12,406 nt of DNA, taken from the NCBI GenBank assembly GCA_028683685.1, contig JAQUHH010000038.1, forward strand, positions 1 through 12,406, written 5' to 3'. Below are positions 1 to 6,498 of the stretch, piece by piece. Numbering within the stretch: the stretch's first letter is position 1; each line of letters opens with the position of its first letter. The DNA comes from Bacteroidales bacterium (GTDB taxonomy: Bacteria; Bacteroidota; Bacteroidia; Bacteroidales; WCHB1-69). Both the position numbers and the translations under genes were made by a program. The notes under the pieces are model-generated. The model did not search any database and was not told where the DNA came from. It was given only the letters and a program-made list of their open reading frames with translations.

Positions 1-98
1 ATTTTTGTATAGATAAAGATTCGAGTGCCGAAACCTTGGTTTTTAACCGTACTGTTACCCTAAAAGACAGTTGGACAAAAACGAATGCTGCAAAATAA
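1..98 (+). CDS. 3' end of an unidentified gene (partial)
   Basis: An open frame enters from the left edge (first full codon at position 3) and ends at TAA 96-98. The 31 visible residues include FNRTVTLKDSW near the end and finish in TNAAK. This alternating pattern looks like a terminal beta-strand, but it is too short to assign to a family. No other frame offers a more convincing reading of this stretch. The next gene starts about 90 bp downstream on the same strand and no clear terminator lies between, so read-through is possible. That it is a real gene end is inference from its protein-like composition and position. Confidence 0.5.
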   Translation, partial: FCIDKDSSAETLVFNRTVTLKDSWTKTNAAK

Positions 99-190
99 AA
101 ACATTGTCTTCGGTTTTTTATAATTTTTAAAGGCTTGGATATCTCTTTTTTAGGTACTTTTACAACATTATAAATTATATTTTGTTTTTT

Positions 191-871
191 ATGAAAAAAA
201 TTATTGTTCTTAGTTTATTAAGTTTTTTGTTTACCAGTCCTGTTTTTTCTCAAAAATCAGGAGTTGCCGGTGGAACCAATAGGGATCGAATATTACTTTC
301 TGTTCATAATGGTTTTTGGCAAAATTTGGATGCTGGAGTAAAACAACGCATTATCAGCCCTGGATTCAATGCTGCTATAATGGTTGATTTGCCTACATCC
401 GAGGACAGCCCATTTAGTTTTGGCTTGGGTTTGGGTTTCACTTCTCATAACTTGCATTCAAATGCCGTAACACAGCTTAAATATCCAGAACGAACTACTG
501 AAATGATGCTTATTCCCGATGGAGTTAAATATAAGGTTAACAAATTGAGATTTAGTTATTTGAATATTCCTTTGGAATTTCGTTTACGTACAAAAGGTGA
601 TTTTCGCTTTTCTATAGGACTTCGATCGGGCATAATGATTGATTCTTTTAGCAAATATTACGGTCATGATATTAGTGGAACTGGTAATCCCATTAAGCAT
701 ATCGATAAAAAAATCGGCAATCTTGATAAATATTTATTTGAAGCCACCACCCGAATTGGTTGGAAATGGATTGCGGTGACGGGTTCTTATACTTTGAATG
801 GAATGTTCGAAAAAGACAGAGGTCCCGCCATTTCCCCTATTAATGTAGGATTGAGTTTTAGTTTGTATTGA
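191..871 (+). CDS. PorT-like outer-membrane beta-barrel protein
   Basis: This is a 226-residue exported protein of the outer-membrane beta-barrel type common in Bacteroidota (PorT/OMP_b-brl-like). Residues 1-20 form a classic signal peptide (MKK, hydrophobic core, PVFS) with a predicted signal peptidase I cut before Gln21. The rest alternates polar and hydrophobic residues in strand-like segments. The segment FSYLNIPLEFRLR (121-133) matches the strand motif typical of this barrel family, and the chain ends in an aromatic residue (SFSLY), as expected for barrel assembly. ATG 191 is preferred to the in-frame TTG at 182 because it starts directly at the signal peptide. The C1 peptidase gene follows after 24 bp and is probably co-transcribed. 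The specific function is unknown: it could be a structural barrel or an assembly factor. The family call is fairly secure; any substrate is not. Confidence 0.75.
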   Translation: MKKIIVLSLLSFLFTSPVFSQKSGVAGGTNRDRILLSVHNGFWQNLDAGVKQRIISPGFNAAIMVDLPTSEDSPFSFGLGLGFTSHNLHSNAVTQLKYPERTTEMMLIPDGVKYKVNKLRFSYLNIPLEFRLRTKGDFRFSIGLRSGIMIDSFSKYYGHDISGTGNPIKHIDKKIGNLDKYLFEATTRIGWKWIAVTGSYTLNGMFEKDRGPAISPINVGLSFSLY

Positions 872-895
872 AAAATAAAGTGTTTTAATTAATAA

Positions 896-2086
896 ATGAA
901 TATGAAAAGAATATTAACATTCGTAGTTGTTGCAATTTTATTTGCACAACAAATTTGGGCTCAAGAAGCCAAAGAAGGATTAACTTTTACAAGAACCGTT
1001 GATTTGAAAGCCACTCCCGTTCGAGATCAATACCGTGCAGGAACCTGCTGGAGCTACGCCGGATTGGCTTTTTTGGAATCAGAATTGATAAAAACAAACA
1101 AAGGCGAAATTGATTTGTCGGAACTGTATATCGTTCGGATGACGTATGAAGAGAAAGCAATCAAATACGTACGCATGCATGGCGAAACGAATTTTGGCGG
1201 TGGCGGTGCTTTTCACGATGTTACAAACATGATTAAAAAACATGGAATTGTGCCCGAAGAGATTTATACAGGCTTAAATTATGGAACCGACAATCACGTT
1301 CATGGTGAGTTGGATGAAGTTTTAAAAGCCTATTTAGATGCCATTATAAAAAACAAAAACAGAAGCTTAACAACTGCATGGTTGCCTGGTTTTAGAGCGA
1401 TTTTGGATGCTTATTTAGGACCTGTTCCCGAAAAATTTAATTATCAAGGAAAAGAATATACACCTCTTTCATATGCCAAAAGTTTGGGTTTAAATATGGA
1501 TGATTATATTTGTATTACCTCTTACACTCACCATCCATTTAATGCACCATTTATTTTAGAAATACCTGATAACTGGGCGTGGGAAGTGGTTTACAATCTT
1601 CCACTAAATGAAATGATGCAAGTTATGGATTATTCTTTAAACAACGGTTATACCATTGGTTGGGCTAGCGATGTAAGTGAAAAAGGATTTTCATTTAGCA
1701 ATGGTGTTGCCATTGTTCCCGAAACCAACATTAAAGCAATGGATGGACTCGAAAGAGCAAAATGGGAAAATCTTTCAACCAAAGATTTGCAAAAAGAACT
1801 TTTTTCATTTTCCAAACAAGTTCCTGAAATGATTATTACACAAGAAAATCGTCAGTTGGCATTTGACAACTACGAAACAACAGACGACCACGGAATGCAA
1901 ATCACTGGAATCGCAAAAGACCAATTTGGAACTAAATATTATTTGGTTAAAAATTCATGGAATACAAACAATCTATATGATGGTTACTTCCATGCTTCCG
2001 AAACGTTTATAAAATATAAAACCATGAGCATTATGGTCAATAAAAAATCATTGTCCAAAGAAATTCTTAAAAAACTAAACTTATAG
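896..2086 (+). CDS. secreted C1-family (bleomycin hydrolase/PepC-like) cysteine peptidase
   Basis: This 396-residue papain-fold peptidase probably acts in the periplasm or outside the cell. A signal peptide covers about residues 1-22, with a predicted cut after IWA so that Gln23 becomes the mature N-terminus. The catalytic set is complete: oxyanion Gln45 and nucleophile Cys51 in DQYRAGTCWSYAG (the papain Q-x5-C spacing), His332 in DDHGMQITG, and Asn353 in KNSWN. The insert between Cys and His, and the HGMQITG and KNSW contexts, point to the bleomycin-hydrolase/aminopeptidase C branch. At about 374 mature residues it is shorter than the usual 450 or so, and it ends in KKLNL rather than the C-terminal arm that makes cytosolic members aminopeptidases. 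ATG 902 is an equally good start, since the signal peptide reads naturally from MKRILTF. A strong terminator follows. It is likely co-transcribed with the barrel gene upstream. Confidence 0.85.
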   Translation: MNMKRILTFVVVAILFAQQIWAQEAKEGLTFTRTVDLKATPVRDQYRAGTCWSYAGLAFLESELIKTNKGEIDLSELYIVRMTYEEKAIKYVRMHGETNFGGGGAFHDVTNMIKKHGIVPEEIYTGLNYGTDNHVHGELDEVLKAYLDAIIKNKNRSLTTAWLPGFRAILDAYLGPVPEKFNYQGKEYTPLSYAKSLGLNMDDYICITSYTHHPFNAPFILEIPDNWAWEVVYNLPLNEMMQVMDYSLNNGYTIGWASDVSEKGFSFSNGVAIVPETNIKAMDGLERAKWENLSTKDLQKELFSFSKQVPEMIITQENRQLAFDNYETTDDHGMQITGIAKDQFGTKYYLVKNSWNTNNLYDGYFHASETFIKYKTMSIMVNKKSLSKEILKKLNL

Positions 2087-2104
2087 CTTGCACACTATAA
2101 CTAC

Positions 2105-2136
2105 AAAAAAGACCTCATTTTGTGAGGTCTTTTTTT
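2105..2136 (+). terminator. intrinsic terminator after the C1 peptidase gene
   Basis: A perfect hairpin: GACCTCA (2111-2117), a 5-nt loop (2118-2122) and TGAGGTC (2123-2129), followed by a T run to 2136. The six A residues before the stem pair with the T run, making a 13-bp stem, so it could also work on the opposite strand. It lies 18 bp past the stop codon and isolates the exported-protein pair from the ftsX operon. Confidence 0.9.
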
Positions 2137-2195
2137 ATGATTTTTAGGACATAAATTATTCTTTAAATTCTTTAAAAAATAAGCAGATAAATTTG

Positions 2196-2230
2196 TTTTG
2201 AATATACTTCGATTATTTTTATTAATTTAG
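2196..2230 (+). promoter_or_regulatory. candidate Bacteroidota promoter for ftsX operon
   Basis: TTTTG (2196-2200) could be the -33 element and TAATTTAG (2223-2230) matches the TAnnTTTG -7 element at all but one position. The spacing is 22 bp, near the usual 19-21. It lies just after the upstream terminator and would give a leader of roughly 15 nt before the ATG at 2252. This is a motif match only. Confidence 0.45.
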
Positions 2231-2251
2231 CACTCAAAAATAAAATATACG

Positions 2252-3130
2252 ATGGCACAACATCCTGAAAAAGTTTCGAGATTTAGACTTACAACCCTGT
2301 TTATCTCCACTGTTTTTAGTATCTCTTTAGTGTTGTTTTTATTGGCTCTTTTAGGAACAATTTTATTTCATGCACAAAGGGTTTCAACCTATGTTCGCGA
2401 AAATATTGGTTTTTCGATAATGATGCATCAAGATGTTAGAGAGTCTGAAATATTGAACTTCCAAAAAACGCTGGATGCCGCTTCTTTTGTAAAATCGACA
2501 GAATTTATTCCCAAAGAAAAAGCAGCCGAAGAATTAGCCAATGAGTTGGGCGAAGATTTTATCGATTTTATGGGATACAATCCCCTGCCGTCTTCCATAG
2601 AAGTACGTCTTAATGCTGATTATACGCAAAACGACAGCCTTGCAGCCATCGAAGCAAACCTTTTGAAAAACCCATCGGTAAAAGAAATTTTTTATCAAAA
2701 ACATTTGGTTGAAAAAGTAAATTCAAATATTGATAAAATTACGCTAATCCTACTTTCGTTAAGTGTGTTTTTGTTGCTGATTTCTATATTGCTTATTAAC
2801 AGCACTATACGCTTGTCGATCTATTCAAAACGATTTATCATCAAAAGTATGTTGTTGGTCGGAGCCAGCAGTCGGTTTATCCGAGAACCGTTTATCTTTA
2901 AAGGCATTTATCAAGGTTTGTGGGCCGGTATTTTGGCAGCCGCCTATTTGTTTGGAGTTCTTTGGTTAGGGAATCACTATCTTCCAGAAGTGGTTGATTT
3001 TAAAGATATTGACGCTTATCTTAGTATTTTTGGCATGGTGGTTTTGTTTGGAGTTCTATTTTCTTGGATTTCAACCAGTTTCTCGGTGCGGAAAATAATA
3101 AATATGAAAACGGATAATTTGTACTATTAA
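2252..3130 (+). CDS. ftsX: cell division protein FtsX (ABC-type permease)
   Basis: FtsX pairs with the ATPase FtsE at the divisome and transmits ATP hydrolysis across the inner membrane to control peptidoglycan hydrolases. The 292 residues show the family topology: a cytoplasmic N-terminus, TM1 (about 17-39), a periplasmic domain (about 40-160, with NPLPSSIEV at 110-118), then TM2 (162-186), TM3 (219-240) and TM4 (256-278). The segment IREPFIFKGIYQG (210-222) is the conserved cytoplasmic loop entering TM3, which in the family contacts FtsE. Length is normal. The start is the first ATG after a plausible -7 element. No ftsE is present in the window, so the partner must be encoded elsewhere. The DUF3098 gene follows after 22 bp, and the order ftsX-DUF3098-uppP-truB is familiar in Bacteroidota. 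Confidence 0.93.
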   Translation: MAQHPEKVSRFRLTTLFISTVFSISLVLFLLALLGTILFHAQRVSTYVRENIGFSIMMHQDVRESEILNFQKTLDAASFVKSTEFIPKEKAAEELANELGEDFIDFMGYNPLPSSIEVRLNADYTQNDSLAAIEANLLKNPSVKEIFYQKHLVEKVNSNIDKITLILLSLSVFLLLISILLINSTIRLSIYSKRFIIKSMLLVGASSRFIREPFIFKGIYQGLWAGILAAAYLFGVLWLGNHYLPEVVDFKDIDAYLSIFGMVVLFGVLFSWISTSFSVRKIINMKTDNLYY

Positions 3131-3152
3131 AAAATAAAGAAACTATAAAAAT

Positions 3153-3467
3153 ATGAAAGTTATTAAAACAGAAAAAAAACCACCTGTAGCAACTTCGAAA
3201 AAGAATATTAAAGAAGTAGGGGGTCAGTATACTTTTCTTTTCACTCGCACCAATTATATCATTATGATGGTGGGTATTGTTTTTATTGCTTTGGGATTTA
3301 TTTTAATGATTGGTGGAGGTTCCAAAGACCCTAATGTATTTAGTGAGGAAATTTTTAATACCCAGCGCCTTACAGTCGCGCCAATTTTGCTTGTCATTGG
3401 CTTTGTTATCGAGTTTTTTGCCATTATGTATCGAAAAAAAGAGACTGAAGAAACGCTCGAAAATTAA
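3153..3467 (+). CDS. DUF3098 two-helix membrane protein
   Basis: This 104-residue protein has no established function. A Lys-rich N-terminal tail (about residues 1-25) precedes FLFTRTNYIIM, then TM1 (about 35-54), a short loop with the family signature GGGSKDP (54-60) and EEIFNTQRLTVAP (65-77), TM2 (about 75-93), and a charged C-terminal tail. The positive residues at both ends predict both termini in the cytoplasm, with the GGGSKDP loop on the periplasmic side. It sits 22 bp after ftsX and 22 bp before uppP, so it is almost certainly translated from the same mRNA. The conserved position suggests a role linked to FtsX or envelope growth, but that is inference. The family assignment rests on the loop motif, the size and the gene order. 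Confidence 0.85.
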   Translation: MKVIKTEKKPPVATSKKNIKEVGGQYTFLFTRTNYIIMMVGIVFIALGFILMIGGGSKDPNVFSEEIFNTQRLTVAPILLVIGFVIEFFAIMYRKKETEETLEN

Positions 3468-3489
3468 AAATCAATAATATACTTTTTTC

Positions 3490-4290
3490 ATGAATTGGAT
3501 TGAAGCACTATTCCTTGGTATTGTTCAAGGATTAACTGAGTTTTTGCCTGTTAGCAGCAGCGGTCATCTCGAAATTGGAAACCATATTTTAGGATTAAAA
3601 AATGCGGGAGAAAGCAATCTGACATTTACTTTGGTAGTTCATGCAGCTACTGTTTTAAGCACCTTAACTGTTTTTTATAAAGACATTTTCTCAATTACAA
3701 AAGGTTTATTTAAGTTTGAAAACAATGAGGAAACTCAATTTGTAACAAACATCATTATTTCGATGATTCCTGTTGCAATTGTAGGTCTGTTTTTTAAAGA
3801 TCAAGTTGAAGCATTGTTTACCAACGATATTATCTTTGTGGGTTTTGCTCTGCTTTTAACGGCCTCTTTATTGATTATGTCGCAACTTATGAAAAAGACC
3901 AACAAGGAGATCAATCCTTTACGGGCTTTTGTTATTGGACTTTCTCAGGCCCTTGCTGTTATTCCTGGATTATCGCGTTCCGGAGCTACCATTGCAACGG
4001 GTTTGTTGCTTGGTGTAAAGCGGGAAAGAATGGCTCGTTTTTCGTTTCTAATGGTGATTGTTCCTGTTTTGGGAGAATCGTTCCTAGAGCTTCTTAAAGG
4101 CGATCTTTCAGCCGAAGTAAGCGGCATTCCTATTCATGTTTTAATAGTCGGATTTTTGGGAGCCTATCTGTCGGGACTCTTTGCTTGTAAGGCCATGATA
4201 AACTTAGTAAGCAAAGCCAAATTGCACTATTTTGCTATTTATTGTATTGTTGTTGGACTTTCTGTAATTATTTTAAATGGCTTCTTCTAA
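3490..4290 (+). CDS. uppP: undecaprenyl-diphosphatase UppP (BacA family)
   Basis: This integral membrane enzyme dephosphorylates undecaprenyl pyrophosphate to the monophosphate, recycling the lipid carrier for peptidoglycan and other surface polymers; overproduction is known to confer bacitracin resistance. Both signature regions are intact in the 266 residues: VQGLTEFLPVSSSGH (12-26), holding the (E/Q)xxxE pair Gln13 and Glu17 and His26, and PGLSRSG (159-165) with the catalytic Arg163. About eight hydrophobic segments span the chain, and length is normal for the family. It follows DUF3098 by 22 bp, and its last 14 bp overlap the start of truB, which suggests coupled translation. Confidence 0.96.
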   Translation: MNWIEALFLGIVQGLTEFLPVSSSGHLEIGNHILGLKNAGESNLTFTLVVHAATVLSTLTVFYKDIFSITKGLFKFENNEETQFVTNIIISMIPVAIVGLFFKDQVEALFTNDIIFVGFALLLTASLLIMSQLMKKTNKEINPLRAFVIGLSQALAVIPGLSRSGATIATGLLLGVKRERMARFSFLMVIVPVLGESFLELLKGDLSAEVSGIPIHVLIVGFLGAYLSGLFACKAMINLVSKAKLHYFAIYCIVVGLSVIILNGFF

Positions 4291-4996
4291 AATGTATAAA
4301 CTTAGCGAACTCCTTGTAGAAAGTGTTTTATTGTTTGATAAACCCATTGGTTGGACCTCTTTTGATTTGGTAAAAAAAATCAGAGGAGTCTTAAGAAATG
4401 CGAGCGGTTGCAAAAAAATAAAAATTGGTCATGCAGGCACCTTAGATCCATTAGCCGATGGATTGTTAATTATTTGCACGGGTAAAAAAACAAAAACCAT
4501 CGACCAAATTCAGGCACAAGAAAAAGAATATACCGGAATCTTTTGCGTAGGAGCGACTACACCTTCTTTTGATTTAGAATCCGAGGTTGATCAAAGATTT
4601 CCTTACGAACACATCAATCGAGAATTAATAGAATCTGTTTTGCCTAATTTTAGGGGTGATTTACAACAAATTCCGCCTCAGTTTTCGGCCGTAAAAATCA
4701 AAGGAAAACGAGCATACGACTATGCTCGTCAAGGCGAAGAAGTGAAAATTGAACCCAAAACAATATCCATTTATCACTTCTCAATTGATAAAATAGAATT
4801 GCCTAATTTGCATTTTACAGTGAGATGTTCAAAAGGGACATACATTAGATCCTTGGCTCGAGATTTTGGCAAAGCTCTTAATAGTGGTGCTCACCTTGCA
4901 GCATTAAGACGAACAAAAATTGGTAATTACAAAGTTGAAGATGCCGTAAATCCCTTAAGTTTTGAATTTGAAAACGATTTAAGTGCCAACATTTAA
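4277..4996 (+). CDS. truB: tRNA pseudouridine(55) synthase TruB
   Basis: TruB converts U55 in the T-loop of tRNAs to pseudouridine in the cytoplasm. The 239-residue protein starts with the family block LLFDKPIGWTSFD (18-30) and carries GHAGTLDPLADG (51-62), where Asp57 is the catalytic aspartate. Tyr85 in KEY stacks on the target base, IPPQFSAVKIKGKRAY (132-147) is the family's central motif, and SKGTYIRSLARD (185-196) supplies active-site Tyr189 and Arg191. There is no PUA domain at the C-terminus, so it is shorter than E. coli TruB (about 314 residues), as is usual in this phylum. ATG 4277 overlaps uppP by 14 bp; ATG 4292, one base past the uppP stop codon, would shorten the protein by five residues and is equally plausible. 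The gene ends a convergent pair with the M28 gene. Confidence 0.95.
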   Translation: MASSKMYKLSELLVESVLLFDKPIGWTSFDLVKKIRGVLRNASGCKKIKIGHAGTLDPLADGLLIICTGKKTKTIDQIQAQEKEYTGIFCVGATTPSFDLESEVDQRFPYEHINRELIESVLPNFRGDLQQIPPQFSAVKIKGKRAYDYARQGEEVKIEPKTISIYHFSIDKIELPNLHFTVRCSKGTYIRSLARDFGKALNSGAHLAALRRTKIGNYKVEDAVNPLSFEFENDLSANI

Positions 4997-4998
4997 TC

Positions 4999-5021
4999 GG
5001 ATAAAAATATATTTTTAATCC
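4999..5021. terminator. possible bidirectional AT-rich terminator hairpin
   Basis: GGATAAAAA (4999-5007) pairs with TTTTTAATCC (5012-5021) around a TATA loop, with one bulged A. The core, 5003-5016, is a perfect 14-bp palindrome. It lies 3 bp after the truB stop codon and 12 bp from the stop codon of the convergent M28 gene, with U-rich sequence in both directions. The stem has only two G-C pairs, so it is weak and the call is tentative. Confidence 0.4.
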
Positions 5022-5033
5022 TTTACCGCCGTT

Positions 5034-6029
5034 TTATTTTTCATTGTAAATGGTGGCCAATACGACCTCCCCTACAACCAGCAATGTGCGTTTGTCAATG
5101 CCATCCATATTGTCTTCAAGGGTGTGCCAACGAGCATTAAAATATGAGTTTGAATGAGAATTATATTCTACAATATTTATCATTGGAATACGAGCATATT
5201 TATTAACATACATATGATCGTCAATAATAGAGGGACTCAAACGAGGCGTAAAAAAGTTTGAATATCCCAATTGGTTGGCGATGTCCCAAACTTTGTTTAC
5301 AATATCTGGTGCATAATACATGGACGTACCTTCACGCGCAAATTCGGCATTCATTCCGCCAACCATATCTAATAAAATGCCATAGCGGGCGGAGTAAAAT
5401 GCTTTGTGTGGGGTTTTTGACCAATGTTGTGAGCCCAAACACCACGAATCTTCCAATTCCGATTGAACGCCTTGTGGTTCACCATAATCCTCGATGTCGA
5501 AAAAGATAATATCAATGCCCAATTCAGGTCGTTTTATGCTTAATTGGCGAGCAATTTCAATCAATACTCCCACGCCACTGGCCCCATCGTTTGCTCCATC
5601 AATCGGAGTATTATGGTTTTTAGGATTTATGTCGTGATCGGCATAGGGGCGGGTATCCCAGTGGGCACCTAGCAAAATCCGACTTTTACTTTCTGGATTA
5701 AATGAGCCAATAATGTTTTTTCCGTCAAATACTTTTCCATCGTAAACTGTGGCCTTAAAGTTCTGAATCACAACTTCATCTGCATATTCTTTCATTTTTG
5801 CTTCCAACCAATAAGCACATTCGGCATGAGCTTTCGATCCTGGAACTCGGATGCCAAACAAAACTTGCTTTTCAACAAAATAAAAAGCACTGTCTTCGTT
5901 AAAAACTGGTTTGTCCATTTTCGCAATATTTACGTCTGTAGAAGTCTTGTTTTTATCTCCGTTCGAAGTGTTACAGGAAATCATAACCACAGCTAAAACA
6001 ATTCCTATTATTATAAATTTATTTTTCAT
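5034..6029 (-). CDS. M28-fold zinc lipoprotein, probable glutaminyl-peptide cyclotransferase
   Basis: This 331-residue lipoprotein has a hydrophobic leader ending in the lipobox MISC, with Cys19 as the lipidated residue, followed by a Ser/Asn/Lys-rich linker. The rest is an M28-type fold. Visible metal-site blocks are AHWDTR (122-127), DGANDGASG (144-152, ligand Asp148), FFDIED (176-181, likely base Glu180 and ligand Asp181), LLDMVGG (219-225, Asp221), IIDDHMYV (268-275) and RWHTLEDN (300-307, ligand His302). These line up with the human glutaminyl cyclase sites known as D159, E201/E202, D248, D304/D305 and W329-H330. Glutaminyl cyclases turn N-terminal Gln into pyroglutamate; in Bacteroidota this acts on exported proteins. 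An M28 aminopeptidase remains possible. No obvious acidic surface-export signal follows Cys19, so periplasm-facing anchoring is likely. A perfect -7 element lies just upstream. Confidence 0.82.
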   Translation of the reverse strand: MKNKFIIIGIVLAVVMISCNTSNGDKNKTSTDVNIAKMDKPVFNEDSAFYFVEKQVLFGIRVPGSKAHAECAYWLEAKMKEYADEVVIQNFKATVYDGKVFDGKNIIGSFNPESKSRILLGAHWDTRPYADHDINPKNHNTPIDGANDGASGVGVLIEIARQLSIKRPELGIDIIFFDIEDYGEPQGVQSELEDSWCLGSQHWSKTPHKAFYSARYGILLDMVGGMNAEFAREGTSMYYAPDIVNKVWDIANQLGYSNFFTPRLSPSIIDDHMYVNKYARIPMINIVEYNSHSNSYFNARWHTLEDNMDGIDKRTLLVVGEVVLATIYNEK

Positions 6030-6045
6030 GGATTATATTTTTATG

Positions 6046-6053
6046 CAAATATA
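6046..6053 (-). promoter_or_regulatory. perfect TAnnTTTG -7 element for the M28 lipoprotein gene
   Basis: Read on the minus strand this is TATATTTG, an exact match to the Bacteroidota -7 consensus, ending 16 bp before the ATG. Transcription would start about 10 nt ahead of the start codon, giving a very short leader. No convincing -33 TTTG is seen at the usual distance. Confidence 0.55.
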
Positions 6054-6135
6054 CAAGAAAATCATGAGTTCGTTAATATTGACTATTTTTAGGGGTATGA
6101 GATTTTTTATTTTGTGGTCTTTTCTGGGATACATT

Positions 6136-6492
6136 CTAAGAGTTCTTTAAAAACTCCTCCATGGCTTCTTTTACCCGCAATTTTTCTTTTTCGATTTCGG
6201 GAATCAGTTTTTGAAAAACTTCATTTTGATTTACATCCATTTTTTCTAGCTCAAAAACCATATCTCCAAGAATCTCAAAACATGCCGAATAGGCAGAACC
6301 TTTTAAAGCATGTGCATTATTTTTGAGCATGTCTTTGTTTTTTAGGCTAAAGGCTTTTTTAATTTTATCAATATATTTTTCAAACCCTTCTAAAAAAGTT
6401 GTGTATAAATATTCAATAAATGCTTTGTCATCTCCTATTTTTTGAATTAAGTCAAGATGATTGAAGTGTTTTCTATTGTTTTGTAAATTCAT
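6136..6492 (-). CDS. stand-alone histidine phosphotransfer (Hpt) protein
   Basis: This 118-residue cytoplasmic protein is predicted to be nearly all helical and carries the Hpt signature HALKGS at 61-66, making His61 the phospho-accepting residue and Lys64-Gly65 the conserved neighbours. Preceding helices (about 12-55) and a charged C-terminal helix (about 86-116, rich in Glu and Lys) complete the usual four-helix bundle. It starts 6 bp after the stop codon of the giant hybrid kinase on the same strand, so the two are co-transcribed. It most likely takes phosphoryl groups from one of that kinase's receiver domains and passes them to a response regulator encoded elsewhere. There is no kinase or output domain of its own. 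The ATG at 6492 fits the operon spacing. Confidence 0.92.
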   Translation of the reverse strand: MNLQNNRKHFNHLDLIQKIGDDKAFIEYLYTTFLEGFEKYIDKIKKAFSLKNKDMLKNNAHALKGSAYSACFEILGDMVFELEKMDVNQNEVFQKLIPEIEKEKLRVKEAMEEFLKNS

Positions 6493-6498
6493 GGTTTT

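Noticed and set aside
77..118. Possible terminator after the left-edge partial gene
   Set aside because: The only pairing (AAAAACGAA with TTCGGTTTTT) needs a bulge and a long loop and has few G-C pairs; it is too weak to call.
176..184. TATATTTTG just before the barrel-protein ATG as a -7 promoter element
   Set aside because: It has one base too many for TAnnTTTG, no -33 element at a suitable distance, and would put the start site on the start codon itself.
3945..4127. 60-codon minus-strand open frame inside uppP
   Set aside because: It is antisense to the conserved PGLSRSG region of uppP and is explained by codon bias of the real gene.
5258..5509. 83-codon plus-strand open frame within the M28 lipoprotein gene
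   Set aside because: It is antisense to a well-supported gene and shows no recognisable protein features.
5911..6326. Plus-strand open frames spanning the M28-Hpt gap (5911-6150 and 6114-6326)
   Set aside because: They run antisense over the starts or ends of two convincing genes and the gap promoter. One looks hydrophobic only because AT-rich DNA encodes Phe, Ile and Leu. No start context or family match supports them.
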